DNA of 64,000 nucleotides from Alloscardovia macacae (GTDB taxonomy: Bacteria > Actinomycetota > Actinomycetes > Actinomycetales > Bifidobacteriaceae): NCBI RefSeq assembly GCF_002259705.1, contig NZ_MWWT01000005.1, forward strand, positions 248,001-312,000, in the 5' to 3' direction. Every line of letters starts with the position of its first letter. Within the stretch, counting starts at the first letter, position 1. The notes under the pieces are model-generated. The model did no database searches and was not told the origin of the DNA. It saw nothing but the letters and a program-made list of their open reading frames with translations. A program made the position numbers and the translations under genes. Positions 53,434-61,265 of this stretch are shown here, piece by piece.

Positions 53434-54405
53434 ATGCATTCTTTAGCAGTAGACATCGGCGGAACGAAGATCGCTGTAGGCGTGTGCGACGATGATGACG
53501 TCATCGTACGCCAGTGGACTGTTCCTACGCCTGCGGAAGCCGAGCTCATCGACGAGCATATCGCGAACCTGTTTAAGGAAGCGTCGAAGTCGTTTGATGA
53601 TATCGTAGCCATCGGCATTTCCGCAGCGGGTAATGTGAAGGAAGACCGCCGTACTATCAGCTTTGCGGCGAATATCAGCGGCTGGGTGAACTATCCTCTG
53701 GCAGACCGCATCGAAGCGCTCATCGACCATAAGGCTCCTGTCGTCGTGGAGAATGACGCAAACTGCGCGGGCTGGGGCGAGTTTGTGCATGGTGCTGGTA
53801 AGGGTCATAAGAATATGGTGGCCCTGACCGTCGGGACAGGTCTAGGCGGCGCTATCGTTATCGATGGTGAGCTCTTCCGTGGCTCATATGGCATGGCCGC
53901 TGAGCTTGGTCACCTTCCTATGGTCTCGGATGGAGACACGTGTGGTTGCGGTCTGCGTGGTTGCGCTGAGCGTTATACCTCGGGTAATGCGCTGGAGCGT
54001 TTCGCGCGTTCTGCTATCCGCCGTCGTCCTCAGGATGCTGCGCGTCTGCTGGAGGCTTGCGGTGGAGATATCGACGAGCTGCGTGGAAAGATGGTCTCGA
54101 AGGCTGCTGAAGAAGGCGACGCTATCAGCCTGTATGCGTTTAATAAGATAGGCGAGTGGCTGGGGCGTACCATGGCGGCTATCTCGGCAGTGCTTGATCC
54201 AGACATTTACGTCATCGGTGGCGGTGTGGTAGCTGTAGGGGACATCCTCATCGACCCTGCTCGCTATAACTATTCGCGCTTCCTGCAGGCGAGCGCTTAC
54301 CGTCCTCATCCTCCTATCGTGGCAGCTACTGCTGGCCAGGATGCTGGTCTGATAGGCGCGGCGAACCTCGCTTTGCGTTTCTATAAGAACGAGTATACGA
54401 AGTAA
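53434..54405 (+). CDS. glk: ROK-family glucokinase
   Basis: Phosphorylates glucose with ATP (or polyphosphate in some actinobacteria). 323 residues: phosphate-binding loop AVDIGGTKIAVGV (about 5-17), catalytic Asp in VVVENDANCAGWGE (about 103-116), the second phosphate loop LTVGTGLGGAIVIDG (about 130), and the zinc site GHLPMVSDGDTCGCGLRGCAERY (key His and CxCGxxGCxE; about 155-177). No DNA-binding domain is present, so it is a kinase and not a ROK repressor. ATG 53434 follows GGAGGA. The 476-nt upstream region holds an inverted-repeat element and operator-like sites, suggesting carbohydrate control. Confidence 0.92.
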   Translation: MHSLAVDIGGTKIAVGVCDDDDVIVRQWTVPTPAEAELIDEHIANLFKEASKSFDDIVAIGISAAGNVKEDRRTISFAANISGWVNYPLADRIEALIDHKAPVVVENDANCAGWGEFVHGAGKGHKNMVALTVGTGLGGAIVIDGELFRGSYGMAAELGHLPMVSDGDTCGCGLRGCAERYTSGNALERFARSAIRRRPQDAARLLEACGGDIDELRGKMVSKAAEEGDAISLYAFNKIGEWLGRTMAAISAVLDPDIYVIGGGVVAVGDILIDPARYNYSRFLQASAYRPHPPIVAATAGQDAGLIGAANLALRFYKNEYTK

Positions 54406-54422
54406 GCGCGTGTATACTTTTC

Positions 54423-54461
54423 GGGCGGACACTCTTGTGTAGGGTGTCCGCCCGCTTTTTA
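54423..54461 (+). terminator. Terminator after glk (bidirectional)
   Basis: GGGCGGACAC (54423-54432) pairs with GTGTCCGCCC (54444-54453), followed by GCTTTTTAT. It lies between convergent genes, 7 nt from the stop of the minus-strand neighbour. Confidence 0.85.
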
Positions 54462-54467
54462 TCGAGG

Positions 54468-54941
54468 TTAATCTTTCTTATTCTTCGGCGATGCTACGAA
54501 GATGGCGAAGCCGAGAATGAGCAGAACTCCTCCTACAGATCCGAGCAGCGTGCGCCAGTCTGGTAGGGCGAGCGCAGCGAACACGCTGGCGAAGCCGAGG
54601 ACGAGGAGAACTGCGGCGGTTACTGCCGAACCATGAATGGAGGACCATGCAGGATTCGCAGGAGTGAAGTGGTTATCCGCATCATCAGCATCCAGCCATG
54701 AGGTCGAGTAACCACGAGGTGTGGCAGGAGCCGAGATGAAGACGTCGGAGTTAAAGTCTTTCATCTGCATTTTTACGCGAGCAGCTTTTTTCTCTTCGCG
54801 TGCTGCCTTCTTTTCGAACTTCTTCGCTGTACGAGAGTCTGCTACGTCACTCAGCTCCTCGCTGTGACCGTTCACAAACTCAGCCCATGCTGCATCGTTC
54901 GAGGTGTCTGTGCTAGGGTAGTCATTATCATCATGAGTCAT
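54468..54941 (-). CDS. Small membrane protein with charged N-terminal region, unknown
   Basis: 157 residues. The first 100 are hydrophilic: an acidic start (MTHDDNDYPSTDTSND), a Lys/Glu-rich helix (KKFEKKAAREEKKAARVKM, about 41-59) and a Pro/Ser stretch. Two membrane helices follow (about 106-127 SAVTAAVLLVLGFASVFAALA and 134-150 LGSVGGVLLILGFAIFV), and the C-terminus ends SPKNKKD. The family is not recognised. A -10 TAGAAT (54954-54949 on the minus strand) stands 7 nt before the ATG without a Shine-Dalgarno sequence. It is divergent from the acyltransferase gene, with only 49 nt between. Confidence 0.7.
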   Translation of the reverse strand: MTHDDNDYPSTDTSNDAAWAEFVNGHSEELSDVADSRTAKKFEKKAAREEKKAARVKMQMKDFNSDVFISAPATPRGYSTSWLDADDADNHFTPANPAWSSIHGSAVTAAVLLVLGFASVFAALALPDWRTLLGSVGGVLLILGFAIFVASPKNKKD

Positions 54942-54948
54942 ACGTACT

Positions 54949-54954
54949 ATTCTA
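54949..54954 (-). promoter_or_regulatory. -10 box of the small membrane protein gene, leaderless
   Basis: TAGAAT on the minus strand, 7 nt (AGTACGT) before the ATG. Confidence 0.5.
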
Positions 54955-54990
54955 CGCGACTCTGTCTATCCTAGTGGGAAGGAACGCGCG

Positions 54991-55680
54991 GTGTTATACT
55001 GGTTTTTCGTTAAGGGCTTAGGTGGTCTGGCTCGTCACAGGTTCCATCCCGTGGTTATCGGAACAGATAATATTCCGAAGCAGGGTGGAGCTATCATCGC
55101 AGCGAATCACCTCGCTGTCATCGATGATGCAGTGATTCCTATAACGTGCCCACGCATGGTCCACTTCATGGGAAAGTCGGATTACTTCACTGGAAAGGGC
55201 TTTAAAGGCTGGTTTAAAAAGTGGTGGTTTACCTCTGTGGGAGTATTCCCTGTAGACCGCGCTGGTGGAGATAAAGCAGCGGGAGCTATGGCTACTGCGC
55301 GGGAAATCCTCGAGTCTGGCGAGCTCTTCGGCATTCATCCCGAAGGTACTCGAAGCCCAGATGGTCGCCTCTACCGTGCGCATACGGGGTTCGCACGTTT
55401 AGCTCTCGAAACGGGCTGCCCTATTATTCCTACGGCTCTCATCGGCACGCGCGAAATCCAGAAGCCAGGTCAGGTCATGCCAGGTAAGGGCACTGTAACC
55501 GTGGTCTATGATGCTCCTATCCAGGTGGAAAAGAAGCCTGAAGAGGAGATAACGCGCGAGGATATCCGTGCGCTGGCAGATGAGCTGATGGAACGCATTC
55601 AGAAGCTCACCGGCCAGGAATACGTGGATATGTACGCTCAGGAAGCGAAGAAGCTACTGGCTGCACGCGCAGCTGAATAA
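54991..55680 (+). CDS. Lysophospholipid acyltransferase (PlsC family)
   Basis: 229 residues. Acyltransferase motifs appear in order: AANHLAVIDD with the H(X)4D catalytic pair (about 37-46), VFPVDRAGGD (about 83-92), FGIHPEGTRSPDG (about 111-123) and IIPTALIGT (about 146-154). Probably acylates 1-acyl-glycerol-3-phosphate to phosphatidic acid, the precursor of the CDP-diacylglycerol used by PgsA. One hydrophobic segment at the N-terminus anchors it to the membrane. The start is GTG 54991 with GGGAAGGA eight bases upstream. It converges tail to tail with the PASTA kinase gene, 2 nt apart. Confidence 0.92.
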   Translation: MLYWFFVKGLGGLARHRFHPVVIGTDNIPKQGGAIIAANHLAVIDDAVIPITCPRMVHFMGKSDYFTGKGFKGWFKKWWFTSVGVFPVDRAGGDKAAGAMATAREILESGELFGIHPEGTRSPDGRLYRAHTGFARLALETGCPIIPTALIGTREIQKPGQVMPGKGTVTVVYDAPIQVEKKPEEEITREDIRALADELMERIQKLTGQEYVDMYAQEAKKLLAARAAE

Positions 55681-55682
55681 TG

Positions 55683-57653
55683 CTACTTTTCTGTGGTCGT
55701 CAGGGTAATGCCCCGCGCATTACCCTTCCCGTCGGTCACAGAGACAGTGTCCCCTGGGGAAAGTGACTGGCGCGCTATACTGTCCCCACCCTGGGACTTT
55801 ACCGTTACTTTCAGCCCCAGGTCCTCTAATGTGGTTCGGGCTCGGGCAGTGCTCATCCCGCGCACATCTGGAATGGTCACTGTTTGTGCGCCCTTTGAGA
55901 CGGTTATGGTTACTTTATCATTCCACTTGAGCTTATCGCCCGCAGAGGCAGACTGGGAGATTACTTTTCCAGTTTCCACCTCCGACGAGTAGGTTTCCTT
56001 CACAGTCGTGGTTAGGCGTAGTTCATTCAGAGCAGCGAGGGCATCTCCACGCGACAGGCCAGTTACGTCTGGCATCGTGACGGTCTTGAGTCCTCGGGAC
56101 AGAACCACGGTGATCTCAGCATTATGATTTATCCGCGCTCCTGGCTTGGGCGTAATGTCCAGCGCTGCTCCGGAAGGAACAGTGAGAGAATACTGGTCCG
56201 CATCTGTGGAGTGCTGCACTTTCGTAAAACCTAAACTTTTAAGAGTTTTCAGCGGATCTTTTCCATTCGCGCTGGACGAGTCGAGGATGTCTGACGGGAT
56301 GGTCAGCTGCTGGATTCCTGTGGATACGGTGAGGGTGACGCTTCCGCCAGACTTTGCTATATGGTCTCCTATATGCTCTGGGGTAGAGGAGATGATCTTC
56401 CCTGACTCCACGCTATCACTCGCAGCGCGCTGTACTGTATAGGAGATGCTCTGGTCCTTCAGCAGCTTCTCATACGAGGAAGCGTTCGCTCCCTGCAGAG
56501 TGCAGGAGGAACTCGTGCATGTCACGTCTGTAGGTGCGGGAAGGAGCACGTAGCTTCCTGGTCCGAATGTGTTCCACCAGGAGACGAAGCCTGCGATAAG
56601 GAGAATTGACAGTAAAACGGCGCTCACAGCAGACGTCGTGGGATGCGCGCGAAGCCAGTGCAGACCCCGGGCGCGGACTCGTACCGCAGGCGGGCGCGGG
56701 ACAGCAGAAGCAGGTCCAGCAGGCGTCCCGCTCTTCGCCACGCGCGGTGCTGGAGAGGCGAGCGTCCCATCGCTCAGAACGCGCACGCGCAGCTGCTCAG
56801 ATGCCAGGTGGGCACGCACGCTGCGCAGTGCCTGCAGTGCGAGCTGAGCATTCTGAGGCCGCGCAGATGCTGAGCGCGCACACAGGGATGTTACGAACTC
56901 ACTCACCGAGCGCGGCACGGAGGGGGCGAGAGACGTCAGAGGCGGCACGTCCTCATTCACATGCTTATAGACCACCGTCACAGGGCTTGCGCCAGTGAAC
57001 GGAGGGCGCCCCAGAAGCATCTCCCACGCCATGAGGCCTACGGCATAGAGATCTGAAGCGGGCAGAGACTCATTCGCCGAGGCGGTCTCCGGAGCTACGT
57101 ATGTGGACGTTCCCACGAACATGCCGGTGGGGGCGACGGTGGCATTATCAGTCTGCTTCGCCAGACCGAAATCTGCTATCTGCACCTCGCCGCGAGCATT
57201 CAGCATAATGTTTTCCGGCTTCATATCGCGGTGAATGATGTCGAGCGAGTGAGCGGCAGCGAGCCCGTCGAGAATCTGGTCGAGGATGGTGAGCATCTGG
57301 CCTACACTGAAGGTGCTCTGTGCGCGCATAAGGTCGCGTAGAGTCTGCCCGTCCACGTATTCCATAACGATGTACCCCACATTTTCCACGCTTCCAGCGT
57401 CGAACACGTGGACGATGTGAGGATTATCTATAGCCGCGGCGGACAGTGCCTCGCGGTGAAAGCGCTCCACATACTGCTCGCTATGGTCTGAGTAGGCTAG
57501 GGCCGTGTGCATGATTTTTACCGCCACGCGTTTGTTCAGACGCTGGTCGGTCGCTTCGAAGACGCTGGCCATGCCACCTTCGGCTATCTTACGCACGATG
57601 AGGTAGCGGTTATCCAGAACCTGGTGGATATATCCGGTAAATGGTGTAGACAT
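55683..57653 (-). CDS. pknB: Membrane serine/threonine kinase with PASTA domains
   Basis: 656 residues. The Hanks-type kinase domain (about 15-285) has the glycine loop IAEGGMASVFEA, VAVKIM Lys, catalytic loop IIHRDMKPENIML and IADFGLAK, and an activation loop with Thr/Ser residues (MFVGTSTYVAPE). A Pro/Ala/Arg-rich juxtamembrane region leads to one transmembrane helix (about 338-361). Outside are three to four PASTA repeats, with the PDVTGLSRGDALAALNELRL and PDVRGMSTARARTTLEDLGL patterns, which bind muropeptides. The protein couples cell-wall state to growth and division. Start ATG 57653 has AAGGA eight bases upstream. It follows the prenyl synthase gene by 16 nt, linking it with cell-envelope lipid synthesis. 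Confidence 0.92.
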   Translation of the reverse strand: MSTPFTGYIHQVLDNRYLIVRKIAEGGMASVFEATDQRLNKRVAVKIMHTALAYSDHSEQYVERFHREALSAAAIDNPHIVHVFDAGSVENVGYIVMEYVDGQTLRDLMRAQSTFSVGQMLTILDQILDGLAAAHSLDIIHRDMKPENIMLNARGEVQIADFGLAKQTDNATVAPTGMFVGTSTYVAPETASANESLPASDLYAVGLMAWEMLLGRPPFTGASPVTVVYKHVNEDVPPLTSLAPSVPRSVSEFVTSLCARSASARPQNAQLALQALRSVRAHLASEQLRVRVLSDGTLASPAPRVAKSGTPAGPASAVPRPPAVRVRARGLHWLRAHPTTSAVSAVLLSILLIAGFVSWWNTFGPGSYVLLPAPTDVTCTSSSCTLQGANASSYEKLLKDQSISYTVQRAASDSVESGKIISSTPEHIGDHIAKSGGSVTLTVSTGIQQLTIPSDILDSSSANGKDPLKTLKSLGFTKVQHSTDADQYSLTVPSGAALDITPKPGARINHNAEITVVLSRGLKTVTMPDVTGLSRGDALAALNELRLTTTVKETYSSEVETGKVISQSASAGDKLKWNDKVTITVSKGAQTVTIPDVRGMSTARARTTLEDLGLKVTVKSQGGDSIARQSLSPGDTVSVTDGKGNARGITLTTTEK

Positions 57654-57669
57654 GCGGATTCCTTGCTCG

Positions 57670-58803
57670 TTATGCCACGAATCGCTGGCAGAAGCTGATG
57701 TACTGCTGGGCATCTTCTGGGTTCACGTCCTGGCTCATGCAGGCTGCGAGGACCTCGTGTGCTGCCTGAGTCCATAGTTCGTCGAGCTTTTCTACAGCCG
57801 CGTCTATGGCCCCGGTGCTGAGGAAGATCGCGCGAATCTGCTGTGTGGCCTGAGGTGTGCGCTCATCTCGCATAAACTGCTGGACGAGGAAGGCTCGGTC
57901 TGCGTCATTCGCGCGTTTCAGCGCTTGCGCGAGTATGTATGTGCGCTTTCCTTCCCGGATGTCCCCGTAGAGAGGTTTACCCGTTTTCTGCTGGGTGGAG
58001 ACGAGGTCGAGCAGGTCGTCGTGAATCTGGAAGGCGAGACCGAGCGTACTGCCGACGTCGTGCGCTAAACGTGACGTGAGGAGGCTTCCTGCTGCCAATC
58101 CTCCCATCAGCATAGGGGCCACCGTCGTATAGCTGGCCGTCTTATTCAGATATGTGGCAGTGATGGAGTCTTCGAATTTTTCAGTGTCTGCGTGCGAGCT
58201 CAGGTCGAGGGACTCCATGGATACGTCCATAATCTGGCCGAGCTCCACCTGGTCGTGCATGTCGAGGAAAGCCTGAAATATCGCGTCGCCGTGAGGTAGG
58301 TTCGCGCTTGCGCTGTGCGCTGTGCGGATGCTGAGTGTGGCCAGCAAGTCTCCGAGCATGAGAGCGAGTCCCTGCGCCTGCTGGGGATTCTTCGTCAGCG
58401 CTTCGAGTGCTTTATGGGCAGAGGGAGCGCCTCGGCGCGTATCAGCGGCATCCATAATGTCATCATGGATAAGAGCAGCTGTCTGGAATATCTCTATGGC
58501 ACATGCGAGGTCTCGTAGTGCTGCCGTATCGAGGTCTGCGCGCTGCTCTGGCTTTGTGAATGTGCGGGCAGTTTGGTCGAGCAGCAATGCACGAAGGCGC
58601 TTTCCCCCGTGGCTGGAGGCTACACCTTGCTCACCTACGTGTGAGATGAGAGAGAGGACATCACTAGCCTGAACATGGGGGAAATGCTGGGCATTCTTCT
58701 CCCACGCGCTTCGAATGATGTCTTCGAGGCGCGCGTTTACGGCAGAGGCTGTGAGAGCCTGCTCACTATGTGCATATGCTGCTGGCGACGTTAGGTTATC
58801 CAC
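57670..58803 (-). CDS. Polyprenyl diphosphate synthase (GGPP-synthase type)
   Basis: Condenses isopentenyl diphosphate with allylic diphosphates to form a C15-C20 or longer isoprenoid diphosphate. 377 residues with the first Asp-rich motif DDIMDAADTRRG (about 113-124), GGKRLRALL upstream of it, and the second Asp-rich motif IHDDLLD (about 275-281), ahead of GDIREGKRTYI. Chain length cannot be assigned with certainty, although actinobacterial neighbours with this N-terminal part are geranylgeranyl-type (IdsA). The chosen start is GTG 58803, 7 nt after TAAAAT; the ATG at 58848 would lie upstream of that promoter. Cotranscribed with pknB. Confidence 0.9.
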   Translation of the reverse strand: MDNLTSPAAYAHSEQALTASAVNARLEDIIRSAWEKNAQHFPHVQASDVLSLISHVGEQGVASSHGGKRLRALLLDQTARTFTKPEQRADLDTAALRDLACAIEIFQTAALIHDDIMDAADTRRGAPSAHKALEALTKNPQQAQGLALMLGDLLATLSIRTAHSASANLPHGDAIFQAFLDMHDQVELGQIMDVSMESLDLSSHADTEKFEDSITATYLNKTASYTTVAPMLMGGLAAGSLLTSRLAHDVGSTLGLAFQIHDDLLDLVSTQQKTGKPLYGDIREGKRTYILAQALKRANDADRAFLVQQFMRDERTPQATQQIRAIFLSTGAIDAAVEKLDELWTQAAHEVLAACMSQDVNPEDAQQYISFCQRFVA

Positions 58804-58810
58804 AGGAATA

Positions 58811-58816
58811 ATTTTA
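58811..58816 (-). promoter_or_regulatory. -10 box of the prenyl synthase gene, leaderless GTG
   Basis: TAAAAT on the minus strand, followed by TATTCCT and the GTG start codon. Confidence 0.45.
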
Positions 58817-58894
58817 GTAAACGAGATATACCGGGCGTGTTTCCACATCTGTCCACATGTACTCGATGAGCTAGTCTTTTCGAGGAACGTGGAG

Positions 58895-58900
58895 CACTAT
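58895..58900 (+). promoter_or_regulatory. -10 box of the DUF4192 gene, leaderless
   Basis: CACTAT ends 6 nt (AGAAGT) before ATG 58907. The promoter is divergent from that of the prenyl synthase, with about 100 nt between the start codons. Confidence 0.45.
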
Positions 58901-58906
58901 AGAAGT

Positions 58907-59566
58907 ATGGATACGATAACACAGTTTACGCGGCGAGATTCCTCCCATCTCGCCCGGATGACAGACCAGTTCAGGAGGGAGCGTGCGCTGGCGCGCGCAG
59001 ACGTAGACCACGTTTTCGAAAAGTGGTTCGGGGACTTGTGCTCGGGATGGCTCGAAGCACTGGATGCGCGTGATGATCCGCGCTGGACGGAAGACCAGTT
59101 CGACAGGTTTATCCTCGCGGTGGATGAGCACCTTCCTTTTCGAGATGCTCTCGTCTTATCTGCACTGGATACCATGTCTTTAGAGGATATGGAAGAAGCT
59201 GTGACTCATCCTTTCTCTGAGCGAGCAGCTGAGATAACAGTGACGCGCACATGGGAATACCTGAATAATCCATACTGTATGCCGGACTTAGACAGAACAG
59301 CCTTCGCAGTGAGCATTATTCGTACAGCATCTAGCGCTATATCCGAGAGTCCGAGCGTAGGATTCTACAGCATGGAAGCGTACTTGTGCTGGTGGATGGG
59401 AAGGCTTACCGAATCTGAAGCTGCGAATGAGAAAGCGATACAGCTGAGTGAGGACTACCCGCTCGCCCGCATTATGAGGAATACCTATACGAGAGGCCTC
59501 GTGCCAGCATGGCTGAGAAGGCAGATTATAGAACATGCAGGACAGGAGGGAGAAGAGGTGCGATAA
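58907..59566 (+). CDS. DUF4192 family protein
   Basis: 219 residues, helical. The C-terminal DUF4192 signature is clear: SMEAYLCWWMGRLTESEAANEKAIQLSEDYPLARIMRNTY (key LCWWMGR, AANEKA, DYPLARIM; about 160-200). The protein is shorter than the usual 330-400 residues of the family and appears to keep only the second half. Function of the family is unknown; it often lies close to the primary sigma-factor gene in actinobacteria, as here (154 nt upstream of sigA). The start follows a -10 hexamer directly, and the longer frame beginning at 58715 runs through the prenyl synthase promoter. Confidence 0.78.
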   Translation: MDTITQFTRRDSSHLARMTDQFRRERALARADVDHVFEKWFGDLCSGWLEALDARDDPRWTEDQFDRFILAVDEHLPFRDALVLSALDTMSLEDMEEAVTHPFSERAAEITVTRTWEYLNNPYCMPDLDRTAFAVSIIRTASSAISESPSVGFYSMEAYLCWWMGRLTESEAANEKAIQLSEDYPLARIMRNTYTRGLVPAWLRRQIIEHAGQEGEEVR

Positions 59567-59719
59567 AAGATTAAGTTTACAGCAAAAAGCGAGAGAAAGG
59601 AAGAGGATATGACGGAATAAATGTCTGCTTCGTGTGGTTAGCTTGTATACACGAATACTTGCACTTGCCATAAGTGCGCTCTTTTACGGGTAGTGCGTAA
59701 AAGGAGTTAAGGAGGAAAG

Positions 59720-61144
59720 TTGGCCACAGCGAAAAAGACTGCAGCAGTAACAGACGAGGATACCGCTACTGAGCAGAAGGAAGCGACGAAGGCTACACGA
59801 AAGACAGCAGCGAAGAAGACGAGCGCTGCGAAGAAGACAGCGAAAAAGACTACTGCACAGACGGATGATGGGAAGGATGATCTGCTCTTCGCACCAGATG
59901 AGAATGATGCAGATCAAGATGCTCCAGAAGATATGGGTACTCTCGACGCGGATGCTGATGAGCTGGATGGTGATGCAGATAAGACTCCAGAACTGGACGA
60001 CTCTGTAGAGCTGGATGAGAATGGCGACCCTATAGTCGAGGATGAGGATGATCTCGGCGAGGAAACCATGGATGATCCTGAGCCGGAGTCTGATGATGAC
60101 GATGCAGAGGAACAGGACGAAGAGCCTCAGAAGGAAGGTGCCTTCGTACTGAACAGCTCGAAGGATGATGATGAGAATCTCACTCCTTCGGGGAATCCGA
60201 AGCGTCGCGTCATAGCCACGGGTGCTACTGCAGACCCTGTGAAGGATTACCTCAAGCAGATAGGCCGCGTGAACCTGCTGACCGCAGACCAGGAAGTGGA
60301 TCTTTCTGAGCGCATCGAAGCAGGCCTGTATGCCCAGCATATTCTGGACACTGAGAACATCGATGACATGACCTTTAAGCAGAAGCGTGAGCTGAAGTGG
60401 GCTGCCAGCGACGGTAAGAAGGCGAAGGACCATCTGCTGGAAGCAAACCTGCGTCTGGTGGTCTCGCTGGCGAAGCGCTACACGGGACGCGGTATGCTCT
60501 TCCTCGACCTCATTCAGGAAGGTAACCTCGGCCTTATCCGCGCAGTGGAAAAGTTTGACTGGAAGAAGGGCTTTAAGTTCTCCACGTATGCTACGTGGTG
60601 GATTCGTCAGGCCATCACCCGCGCTATGGCAGACCAGGCGCGTACCATTCGCGTGCCAGTGCACATGGTGGAAGTGATTAATAAGCTCTCGCGCGTTCAG
60701 CGTCAGATGCTGCAGGACCTCGGCCGTGAGCCTACACTCGACGAGCTGGCCCGCGAGCTGGACATGCCTGTGGAGAAGGTGCAGGAAGTCCAGAAGTATG
60801 GCCGCGAGCCTATCTCCCTGCACACGCCACTGGGTGAAGATGGAGACTCGGAGTTTGGTGATCTCATCGAGGATTCGGATGCTATCGCGCCATCCGAGTC
60901 CGTGGCCTTCTCCCTGCTGCAGGATCAGTTCCGTCAGGTGCTGGAGACTCTCAGCCCACGAGAAGCAGGCGTTATTAAGATGCGCTACGGCCTCGAAGAC
61001 GGTCAGCCGAAGACTCTGGATGACATCGGCCACGTGTATGGCGTGACGCGTGAGCGCATCCGCCAGATAGAGTCGAAGACCATGGCGAAGCTGCGCCACC
61101 CATCGCGCTCGCAGACCTTGCGTGACTTCCTCGACCAGGAATAG
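59720..61144 (+). CDS. sigA: Primary sigma factor (sigma-70 family, SigA/RpoD)
   Basis: 474 residues. A Lys/Ala-rich then strongly acidic N-terminal extension (about 1-150) is followed by region 1.2 ([29 protein letters not shown], key DYLKQIGR), region 2 with [28 protein letters not shown] and [16 protein letters not shown] (-10 recognition), region 3 and region 4 with [23 protein letters not shown] (-35 recognition HTH). It is the housekeeping factor that reads the TANNNT boxes found throughout this window. The start is TTG 59720, with GGAGG five bases upstream. An inverted repeat lies between it and parE. Confidence 0.96.
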   Translation: MATAKKTAAVTDEDTATEQKEATKATRKTAAKKTSAAKKTAKKTTAQTDDGKDDLLFAPDENDADQDAPEDMGTLDADADELDGDADKTPELDDSVELDENGDPIVEDEDDLGEETMDDPEPESDDDDAEEQDEEPQKEGAFVLNSSKDDDENLTPSGNPKRRVIATGATADPVKDYLKQIGRVNLLTADQEVDLSERIEAGLYAQHILDTENIDDMTFKQKRELKWAASDGKKAKDHLLEANLRLVVSLAKRYTGRGMLFLDLIQEGNLGLIRAVEKFDWKKGFKFSTYATWWIRQAITRAMADQARTIRVPVHMVEVINKLSRVQRQMLQDLGREPTLDELARELDMPVEKVQEVQKYGREPISLHTPLGEDGDSEFGDLIEDSDAIAPSESVAFSLLQDQFRQVLETLSPREAGVIKMRYGLEDGQPKTLDDIGHVYGVTRERIRQIESKTMAKLRHPSRSQTLRDFLDQE

Positions 61145-61177
61145 TCCAGGAGTAACGCAGGAGTAGTACGCATATCC

Positions 61178-61239
61178 TTTCGGTTCGTCTCCGAGTTTTT
61201 TCTGCTCGCCAGCAGGAAAGCAGTGGTGGCGAACCGAAA
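61178..61239. other. Inverted repeat between sigA and parE
   Basis: TTTCGGTTCG (61178-61187) is inverted at CGAACCGAAA (61230-61239), with TTTTTTC and GCTCGCCAGC inside the loop. It may end the sigA transcript or control parE, whose ATG is 27 nt further on. Confidence 0.5.
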
Positions 61240-61265
61240 TGCATAGAAAATGAGGCATACCTTTC

